Origin: Actinomycetota bacterium
GTDB taxonomy: Bacteria; Actinomycetota; Actinomycetes; S36-B12; UBA5976
Length of the DNA: 42,242 nt
NCBI GenBank assembly: GCA_026392535.1
Contig: JAPLBX010000078.1
Coordinates: 3,006-45,247, forward strand
Reading direction: 5' to 3'
Part shown: positions 33,339 to 39,629 of the stretch, piece after piece
Layout of the letters: each line of letters begins with the position of its first letter
How positions within the stretch are numbered: the stretch's first letter is position 1
The notes under the pieces: generated by a model
The model's database searches: none
What the model saw: only the letters and a program-made list of their open reading frames with translations
What the model was told of the DNA's origin: nothing
Translations under genes and position numbers: made by a program

Positions 33339-33797
33339 ATGGCACATGTTAAAAAGGGTGACACCGTTTTGGTTATCGCTGGTAAAGACAAAGGCGTCAA
33401 AGGAACTGTTCTTTCAGTTCTAAGAGATGTTGACAAAGTTCTTGTCGAAGGCGTTAACCGCGTTAAGCGTCATACCAAAGTTACTACTGGAGCTCGCGGT
33501 GTTGCAGCCGGCGGAATCCAAATCCAAGAAGCACCAATTCACATTTCAAATGTGAAACTTCTTAAGGATGAAAAGAAGAAGGAAACTAAAAAAGCTTCTT
33601 CAAAGGTGAAGGAAGATGTTTCTGAAGATACTGTTTCTGAAACTGAAGCTAAGCCAGTAGCAAAGAAAGCACCTGCTAAGAAGGCAGTAGCTAAAAAAGC
33701 AGTAGCAAAGAAAGCTTCTGCTGAAAAAGCACCTGCAAAGAAAGCAGTAGCAAAGAAAGCTCCTGCTAAAAAAGCAACGAAATCTAAGAAGGCATAA
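33339..33797 (+). CDS. rplX: 50S ribosomal protein L24 with lysine/alanine repeat tail
   Basis: Assembly initiator with a KOW domain (MAHVKKGDTVLVIAGKDKGV and on). Residues 1-85 match the family. The product is 152 residues against about 100-110 usually: after an acidic link (KEDVSEDTVSETE, about 97-109) comes a tail of about ten AKKA-type repeats resembling histone H1 or actinobacterial HU tails. At DNA level the tail is a degenerate repeat of GTAGCAAAGAAAGC. The tail is likely disordered and RNA-binding (inference). The stop overlaps rplE in TAATG. Confidence 0.95.
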   Translation: MAHVKKGDTVLVIAGKDKGVKGTVLSVLRDVDKVLVEGVNRVKRHTKVTTGARGVAAGGIQIQEAPIHISNVKLLKDEKKKETKKASSKVKEDVSEDTVSETEAKPVAKKAPAKKAVAKKAVAKKASAEKAPAKKAVAKKAPAKKATKSKKA

Positions 33798-34354
33798 TGT
33801 CAGTGCAAACCCAGCCACGCCTAAAAGCGCGCTATGCAAGTGAAATCGCACCTGCATTGAAAACAGAATTCAGCTACACAAATTCGATGCAAATTCCACG
33901 CCTCGTAAAAGTTGTAGTGAACATGGGTGTTGGTGAAGCCGCACGCGATTCGAAACTAATCGAAGGCGCAATCCGCGACTTGACCACCATTACTGGCCAA
34001 AAGCCATCAGTAACCAAAGCCCGTCTTTCAATCGCACAGTTCAAATTGCGCGAAGGAATGCCAATTGGTTGCCACGTAACACTACGCGGCGATCGCATGT
34101 GGGAATTCCTAGATCGTTTGACTTCAGTTGCACTTCCACGTATCCGCGACTTCCGCGGTATCAGTGGGAAGCAATTTGATGGTCACGGCAACTACACCTT
34201 CGGTTTGTCTGAACAATCAATGTTCATCGAAATCGATCAGGACAGCATCGACCGTCCACGCGGTATGGACATCACAATTGTCACCACCGCATCCAACGAC
34301 AAAGAGGGTTACGCATTGCTTAAGCAAATCGGTTTCCCTTTCAAGGAGAACTAA
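33797..34354 (+). CDS. rplE: 50S ribosomal protein L5
   Basis: 5S rRNA-binding protein of the central protuberance, 185 residues. Contains the L5 signature around IPRLVKVVVNMGVGEAARDS, KPSVTKARLSIAQFKLREGM and DFRGISGKQFDGHGNYTFGL. Coupled to rplX by TAATG; its stop directly abuts the rpsN start. Confidence 0.97.
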   Translation: MSVQTQPRLKARYASEIAPALKTEFSYTNSMQIPRLVKVVVNMGVGEAARDSKLIEGAIRDLTTITGQKPSVTKARLSIAQFKLREGMPIGCHVTLRGDRMWEFLDRLTSVALPRIRDFRGISGKQFDGHGNYTFGLSEQSMFIEIDQDSIDRPRGMDITIVTTASNDKEGYALLKQIGFPFKEN

Positions 34355-34540
34355 ATGGCGAAGCTTTCGTTAAAACTCAAGGCTGCTAGAAAGCCTAAGT
34401 TTGCAGTTCGTGGATACACCCGTTGCCAACGCTGCGGTCGTCCACATGCTGTGTACCGCAAATTTGGCCTGTGCCGTATCTGCTTTAGAGAGATGGCACA
34501 TCGCGGCGAACTACCCGGCGTCACAAAGAGCAGCTGGTAA
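34355..34540 (+). CDS. rpsN: 30S ribosomal protein S14, zinc-binding type
   Basis: 61-residue short form with four cysteines (CQRC and CRIC), that is the C+ zinc form (type Z). The conserved end is REMAHRGELPGVTKSSW. Standard position between rplE and rpsH, with no gap to rplE. Confidence 0.97.
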   Translation: MAKLSLKLKAARKPKFAVRGYTRCQRCGRPHAVYRKFGLCRICFREMAHRGELPGVTKSSW

Positions 34541-34600
34541 ATCAACAACGTTGAAGGTCTAGGGAACTAGAAACCGTAACGAGGAAGGGCGAAGCCCAAA

Positions 34601-34999
34601 ATGACAATGACAGATCCAATCGCGGATATGTTGACTCGCATCCGAAATGCAAACTCTGCATATAAGGATGTAGTTGTAATGCCTTACTCCAAGATCAAAG
34701 CAGGAATTGCTGATATCTTGAAGGAAGAGGGTTACATCGCTGAAGTCGATTCGCGCGACGCAATCGTCGGTAAAGAATTAGTAGTTTCATTGAAATACGG
34801 CCCAAGCCGCGAGCGTTCAATCGCTGGCGTGCGCCGGGTAAGCAAGCCAGGTCTACGGGTTTACGCAAAGAGCACAAACATGCCACGCGTTCTCGGCGGA
34901 CTAGGTATTGCAATTATTTCAACTTCAACCGGTTTGTTGACAGACAAACAAGCAGCCAAGAAGGGTGTAGGCGGAGAAGTCATCGCCTACGTCTGGTAA
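34601..34999 (+). CDS. rpsH: 30S ribosomal protein S8
   Basis: Central-domain rRNA-binding protein of 132 residues. Starts MTMTDPIADMLTRIRNANSA and ends with the signature STSTGLLTDKQAAKKGVGGE, VIAYVW. The second ATG at 34607 is a possible alternative. S8 is the spc-operon repressor in E. coli; whether so here cannot be seen. Confidence 0.97.
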   Translation: MTMTDPIADMLTRIRNANSAYKDVVVMPYSKIKAGIADILKEEGYIAEVDSRDAIVGKELVVSLKYGPSRERSIAGVRRVSKPGLRVYAKSTNMPRVLGGLGIAIISTSTGLLTDKQAAKKGVGGEVIAYVW

Positions 35000-35011
35000 G
35001 GGTGGATTGAT

Positions 35012-35503
35012 ATGTCACGTATTGGTCGTTTAGCAGTTGTCGTCCCGAGTGGAGTAGACATCCAGATTGATGGCGCAACCGTTGTTGTTAAAGGTCCTAA
35101 AGGCCAGCTACAACACACACTTGCACAATCAATTACCGCACTTAAAAATGAAGATGGAACTATTGCGATTAATCGTGAAAACGATGAACGCACAAGTCGA
35201 TCACTTCATGGTCTTTCACGCACATTGGTAAACAACATGGTGCTTGGCGTAACCGAAGGTTACGAAAAGAAGATGGAACTATCTGGTACTGGTTACCGTG
35301 TTGCACTTAAGGGAACTTCACTTGAGTTTGCACTTGGATTTAGCCACCCTGTCATCATTGATGCACCAGCTGGGGTCACCTTCACTGTTGAATCACCAAC
35401 AAAATTTGCTGTTGCCGGAATCGACAAGCAACTAGTTGGCGAAACTGCAGCAAAAATTAGAAAACTTCGCAAGACAGATCCTTACAAAGCTAAGGGTGTT
35501 TAA
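35012..35503 (+). CDS. rplF: 50S ribosomal protein L6, C-terminal tail cut by a frame break
   Basis: Two-domain protein near the sarcin-ricin loop. As written it has 163 residues and ends KTDPYKAKGV at a TAA (35501-35503). If one T of the GTTT at 35498-35501 is removed, the frame continues KYEGEVIRRKAGKAGKK to a TAA at 35553-35555. That is the normal L6 ending, gives the normal length (180 residues), and the restored stop overlaps the rplR start in TAATG as in neighbouring gene pairs. So the tail was coding until very recently, or the extra T is a sequence error, or the ribosome shifts +1 at GUU UAA. Confidence 0.93.
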   Translation: MSRIGRLAVVVPSGVDIQIDGATVVVKGPKGQLQHTLAQSITALKNEDGTIAINRENDERTSRSLHGLSRTLVNNMVLGVTEGYEKKMELSGTGYRVALKGTSLEFALGFSHPVIIDAPAGVTFTVESPTKFAVAGIDKQLVGETAAKIRKLRKTDPYKAKGV

Positions 35504-35554
35504 GTACGAAGGTGAAGTAATCCGTCGCAAGGCTGGTAAGGCAGGTAAGAAGTA

Positions 35555-35935
35555 ATGGCACTAACCACTTGGGGCAAGAAGAAGTCTGCGAAAGCAGTCT
35601 CACGCCGTCGTCGCTCAATTCGTATCCGCAAAAAAGTAAACGGAACCGCATTGCGTCCACGTTTAGTTGTTACTCGATCATCACGTCACGTATTCGTGCA
35701 GGTTGTCGATGACACTAAAGGTGTAACCCTCGCGTCAGCATCAACAATGGAAGCAGATTTGCGCAAAACCTCTGGCGATAAAACCGCTAAGGCTCGCAAA
35801 GTTGGCGAACTTGTTGCTAGCCGTGCAAAAGCAGCTGGCATTGAAACCGTGGTCTTCGACCGCGGTGGTTCTAAGTACACCGGTCGCATCGCGGCCCTAG
35901 CTGAAGGCGCCCGCGAGGGCGGCTTGGCTTTCTAG
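35555..35935 (+). CDS. rplR: 50S ribosomal protein L18
   Basis: 5S rRNA-binding protein, 126 residues. Contains RRRSIRIRKKVNGTALRPRL, VVDDTKGVTLASAST and the signature VFDRGGSKYTGRIAALAEGA. Its ATG shares a base with the restored stop of rplF. Confidence 0.97.
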   Translation: MALTTWGKKKSAKAVSRRRRSIRIRKKVNGTALRPRLVVTRSSRHVFVQVVDDTKGVTLASASTMEADLRKTSGDKTAKARKVGELVASRAKAAGIETVVFDRGGSKYTGRIAALAEGAREGGLAF

Positions 35936-35959
35936 GTAAACGACGGAAAGGTCTAAATA

Positions 35960-36565
35960 ATGACTACTGCAGCAGCAGGACAGCGTCGCGGCGGCTCAAA
36001 CGAGGGTCGCGAGCGCAAGAACCGTCGTGAAGAACGCGGTGCACAGCCAGAAAAAAGCCCATTTGTTGAACGCGTAGTTGCGATCAACCGAGTAGCAAAA
36101 GTTGTTAAGGGTGGACGTCGATTCTCTTTCACAGCACTAGTTGTTGTTGGAGATGGCGATGGAAACGTTGGCGTTGGTTACGGAAAAGCTAAAGAAGTAC
36201 CAGCAGCAATTGCCAAGGGCGTTGAAGAAGCAAAGAAAAACTTCTTTAAAGTTCCACGCATCCAGCAAACAATTCCACACCCAGTTCAAGGTGAAGCATC
36301 AGCAGGAGTTGTACTTTTGCGTCCAGCATCACCAGGTACCGGTGTTATCGCTGGTGGCCCAGTTCGTGCAGTACTTGAGTGCGCTGGCATCCACGATGTT
36401 TTGTCTAAATCACTAGGTTCAAGCAATGCAATCAATATTGTTCACGCAACTGTTGCTGCATTGAAGATGCTAGAAAATCCAGAACAGGTTGCTGCACGTC
36501 GCGGTAAGTCTGTTGAACATGTTGCGCCAGCTGCAATGTTGCGCGCTCAGGCAGGGGTTAACTAA
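35960..36565 (+). CDS. rpsE: 30S ribosomal protein S5
   Basis: Decoding-fidelity protein of 201 residues with an N-terminal basic extension (residues 1-35). The signature VAKVVKGGRRFSFTALVVVG, then GKAKEVPAAIAKGVEEAKK, is intact. GGAAAGG lies before the start. The stop overlaps rpmD in TAATG. Confidence 0.97.
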   Translation: MTTAAAGQRRGGSNEGRERKNRREERGAQPEKSPFVERVVAINRVAKVVKGGRRFSFTALVVVGDGDGNVGVGYGKAKEVPAAIAKGVEEAKKNFFKVPRIQQTIPHPVQGEASAGVVLLRPASPGTGVIAGGPVRAVLECAGIHDVLSKSLGSSNAINIVHATVAALKMLENPEQVAARRGKSVEHVAPAAMLRAQAGVN

Positions 36566-36747
36566 TGAGCCAGCTCAAAGTAACCCAGGTCAAATCAACT
36601 ATTGGCGAAAAGCCAGCAGCACGCGAAACTATGCGCTCACTTGGCCTCAAGCGAATTGGACATGTAGTTATCAAAGAAGATCGCCCTGAAATCCGTGGAA
36701 TGATTAAAGCAATCATTCACTTGATTTCGTTCGAGGAAGTGAAGTAA
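36565..36747 (+). CDS. rpmD: 50S ribosomal protein L30
   Basis: 60-residue protein with the signature IGEKPAARETMRSLGLKRIG and MIKAIIHLISFEEV. Coupled to rpsE (TAATG); rplO begins two bases after it. Confidence 0.96.
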   Translation: MSQLKVTQVKSTIGEKPAARETMRSLGLKRIGHVVIKEDRPEIRGMIKAIIHLISFEEVK

Positions 36748-36749
36748 CG

Positions 36750-37193
36750 ATGAGTCTCAAAGTTCACCACCTACGTCCTGCCCCAGGCGCCAAGACCAAA
36801 CGCACTCGCGTTGGTCGTGGTGAAGGTTCAAAGGGTAAGACTTCAGGTCGCGGTACCAAAGGTACAAAAGCTCGTTACCAAGTTCCTGCAAACTTCGAAG
36901 GTGGCCAGATGCCTATGCATATGCGCCTACCTAAGTTGAAGGGTTTCACCAATCCAAACCGCGTTGAATACCAAGTAGTCAACGTTGCAGCAATCGGCCG
37001 CCTGTTCCCAGACGGTGGCGATGTAACTGTTAAAGCACTGATCGACAAGGGTGCAGTCCGTAAGGGCGAACTTGTTAAGGTGCTTGGACAAGGCGAAATT
37101 AGCGTCAAGGTAAATCTAGTTGTTGATGCATTCAGCGATTCAGCTAAATCAAAAATCGAAGCCGCTGGCGGCAAGATCACTAAACTGAAGTAA
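36750..37193 (+). CDS. rplO: 50S ribosomal protein L15
   Basis: 147 residues, normal. The Gly/Lys-rich N-terminal extension that reaches into the subunit (HHLRPAPGAKTKRTRVGRGE, GSKGKTSGRGTKGTKAR) and the L15 signature near the C terminus are present. It is followed by a 72-base gap containing the small stem GCCCCG/CGGGGC (37211-37237), then secY. Confidence 0.97.
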   Translation: MSLKVHHLRPAPGAKTKRTRVGRGEGSKGKTSGRGTKGTKARYQVPANFEGGQMPMHMRLPKLKGFTNPNRVEYQVVNVAAIGRLFPDGGDVTVKALIDKGAVRKGELVKVLGQGEISVKVNLVVDAFSDSAKSKIEAAGGKITKLK

Positions 37194-37265
37194 GAAAACT
37201 TTAAGAGTTTGCAGCCCCGGCTCCAATAGGGGTCGGGGCTTCAAACAAAACGGAAGGGAAGAGAC

Positions 37266-38565
37266 ATGCATGTAAGCGCTTTTGTTTCGGCATTTAGAAC
37301 TCCAGATTTGCGCCGCAAACTGTTGTTTACTCTCGGCATTATCGCAATCTTCCGCATTGGTTCAGTGGTTCCAACACCTGGTGTTGATTACAAAGCTGTG
37401 CAAGCCTGTTTGTCTGTAGAAAATCAAAACCCACTTTTTGGTTTGATTAACCTTTTCTCCGGTGGAGCGCTATTGCAATTGAGCGTTTTCGCACTCGGCA
37501 TCATGCCTTACATCACTGCAAGCATTATTTTGCAGCTGTTAACCGTTGTTATTCCGCGCCTTGAAACCTTGAAGCAGGAAGGTCAATCAGGTCAACAAAA
37601 AATTACGCAGTACACCCGTTACGTAACTATTGGTCTTGCAGTCTTGCAGTCGACCACAATCCTGACTTTGGCTCGAACTCCAGATCGATTGATTCCTGGA
37701 TGTAATGAAACTTTAATTCCAAATGACTCTATCTTCACATTCGTTGTGATGATGGTGGTTTTGACTGCCGGTACATCAATGATCATGTGGCTTGGCGAAT
37801 TAGTAACTGACAAAGGTGTTGGCAACGGTATGTCAATCCTTATCTTCACCTCAATCATTGCGACTTTCCCTTCACAACTTTTAAGCATTGTTCAAACAGA
37901 CGGCTTGTTTACATTCGTTATGGTGCTAGCTGTTGGTGTATCTGTGATCGCGGGTGTAGTTCTTGTTGAACAAGCCCAACGCCGTATTCCAGTTCAATAC
38001 GCAAAGCGCATGGTTGGTCGCAAGACTTACGGTGGCTCATCAACCTACATTCCAATCAAAGTAAACATGGCTGGCGTTATCCCAGTTATCTTTGCTTCAT
38101 CATTGCTATACATACCAAACTTGGTGGTAAACCTTTCTGGAAATACCACTTCAGCATGGGCAACTTGGATTGCGAACAACCTAACTCGCGGAACTGAACC
38201 TCTATATCTAGCAACATACTTCTTCTTGATTGTGTTCTTTGCTTACTTCTACGTCAGCATTACATTCAATCCGACTCAGACTGCTGAAGATATGAAGAAG
38301 TACGGTGGTTCCAGGTTACCGCGCAGGTAAACCAACTGCTGATTATCTAGCTTATGTTTCAAATCGTTTGACTTTCCCCGGTTCGCTATACCTCGGAATG
38401 ATTGCTTTGATTCCATTCTTTGCTTTCGCTTTGTTGAATGTAAACATGTCGCGCTTTATCTTCGGTGGTACTTCACTGTTGATTATGGTTGGTGTTGGTT
38501 TGGACACAGTTAAGCAGATCGAATCTCAACTACAACAGCGTTCATACGAAGGCTTCTTGAAGTAA
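37266..38565 (+). CDS. secY: Preprotein translocase subunit SecY, reading frame broken near 38307
   Basis: Channel-forming subunit of SecYEG. The first frame (37266-38330, 354 residues) matches SecY through EDMKKYGG, then leaves the family and stops. The rest of SecY continues in the +1 frame, from about 38308 (VPGYRAGKPTADYLAYVSNR) to 38565. Against the usual KYGGFIPG the DNA looks like a 5-base loss: GGTGGTTCCAGG where GGTGGTTTCATTCCAGG is expected. The break is in the cytoplasmic loop between helices 8 and 9 that contacts SecA and ribosomes. Both halves have clean codons, so decay is not old. adk starts inside the final stop (TAATG). Confidence 0.92.
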
Positions 38566-39128
38566 TGCGCATCATCTTGATGGGTCCGCCTGGTGCGGGC
38601 AAAGGAACTCAGGCTGTCTTTATTGCAGAAAAACTGGGCATTCCACACATCTCGACTGGCGATATCTTTCGCGCAAACGTTTCTCAAGGCACCTCGTTAG
38701 GTGTTGAAGCTAAGAAGTTCATGGATGCTGGCGAATATGTTCCAGACTCAGTAACCAACGCAATGGTTGCAGATCGCCTATCGCAAGCTGATGCCCAAAA
38801 AGGTTTTCTACTAGATGGCTACCCTCGCACACTTGATCAAATCAATGAACTAGACAAAGTGTTAACTGCAGCTGGTGTGGCTGTTGAAAAAGTCATTGAA
38901 CTCACAGTCGATATCGATGCAGTTGTGCCACGCCTTCAAAAGCGTGCTGCTGAACAAAATCGTGTTGATGACACCGAAGATGTGATTCGCCGGCGCTTAG
39001 AAGTTTACGCGGAACAAACCGCACCGCTCACGGATGTTTATGCAAAGCGCGGATTACTTGTGCAGGTTGACGGCTTCGGTGAAATCAGCGAAGTCACCAA
39101 ACGAATTTTGAGTGTTTTAGGAATTTAA
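38565..39128 (+). CDS. adk: Adenylate kinase
   Basis: Catalyses ATP + AMP to 2 ADP. 187 residues, the short-lid form without the zinc/insert lid domain. Walker A GPPGAGKGT (7-15), AMP-binding HISTGDIFR and LLDGYPRT, and the short lid followed by DDTEDVIRRRLEVYAEQTAP. It is coupled to secY by TAATG, the usual actinobacterial order, but the map-infA genes that normally follow are absent. Confidence 0.97.
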   Translation: MRIILMGPPGAGKGTQAVFIAEKLGIPHISTGDIFRANVSQGTSLGVEAKKFMDAGEYVPDSVTNAMVADRLSQADAQKGFLLDGYPRTLDQINELDKVLTAAGVAVEKVIELTVDIDAVVPRLQKRAAEQNRVDDTEDVIRRRLEVYAEQTAPLTDVYAKRGLLVQVDGFGEISEVTKRILSVLGI

Positions 39129-39129
39129 G

Positions 39130-39537
39130 ATGCGACAAAAGTTTGCAATACTTGTTGCAACAACTATCGCATTAATTTCAGCTTGTGCCCCAGCCACGCA
39201 ATTCGAAGATCACACTGGACACATCACGGTTAAGAATCAAGTTGTGAACGTCAATTCAGGCATAATCACAATGAGAGTAAAAAACCACCATGACGAACCT
39301 GTAACGTTAATCAGAGCAACAACTAAAGTCGCAGACAAAGTTGTTCTGATGCCAAAGTCGAGCGGTTTGGAAATCCCTGGCAACTCGGCTTTGCTGCTTG
39401 TCCCCAAGACTCATTACTTGCTGTTGAAGGGTATTCATTCACCATTAATTGCAGGAAGCGAAATCAAAGTCACGCTCGAGTTCTCAGACGGGCATTTGGT
39501 TAATGTGTTGGTGCCAGTAAAGCTCCTACTTCACTAA
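39130..39537 (+). CDS. Small lipoprotein with a PCu(A)C (DUF461)-like domain, metal ligands lost
   Basis: A 135-residue exported protein. Residues 1-19 are a lipoprotein signal (lipobox ISAC, Cys19). The rest resembles the cupredoxin-like copper chaperone PCu(A)C: GIITMRVKNHHDEPVTLIRA, KVADKVVLMPKSSGLEIPGN, KTHYLLLKGIHSPLIAG, EIKVTLEFSDG. The copper site of the family (a His and Met, then an HxM pair) is degraded: the HxM pair is His95-Tyr-Leu97, and the short loop after VVLM lacks the first His. It starts two bases after adk and so is likely cotranscribed with secY-adk. A structural or scaffold role at the membrane is speculation. Confidence 0.65.
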   Translation: MRQKFAILVATTIALISACAPATQFEDHTGHITVKNQVVNVNSGIITMRVKNHHDEPVTLIRATTKVADKVVLMPKSSGLEIPGNSALLLVPKTHYLLLKGIHSPLIAGSEIKVTLEFSDGHLVNVLVPVKLLLH

Positions 39538-39555
39538 TTTTGCTCTCAGTTTGTC

Positions 39556-39570
39556 CCCAAAAGTGGGGAG
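39556..39570 (+). other. Small hairpin between the lipoprotein and RCC1-like genes
   Basis: TCCCC and GGGGA around AAAAGT-type loop bases, just after the lipoprotein stop, in the 92-base gap. No U-tract follows. It could be a weak terminator or a chance repeat. Confidence 0.3.
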
Positions 39571-39629
39571 TGTGGGTGGTCACTAGTAGTCTGCCTTTAG
39601 GCCTACATTGGTCTAACGGGAGGAACAAA

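Noticed and set aside
33600..33857. Minus-strand open frame encoding a Cys/Phe-rich repeat peptide
   Set aside because: It is the exact antisense of the L24 AKKA repeat tail; its repeats only mirror that coding sequence and it has no ribosome site.
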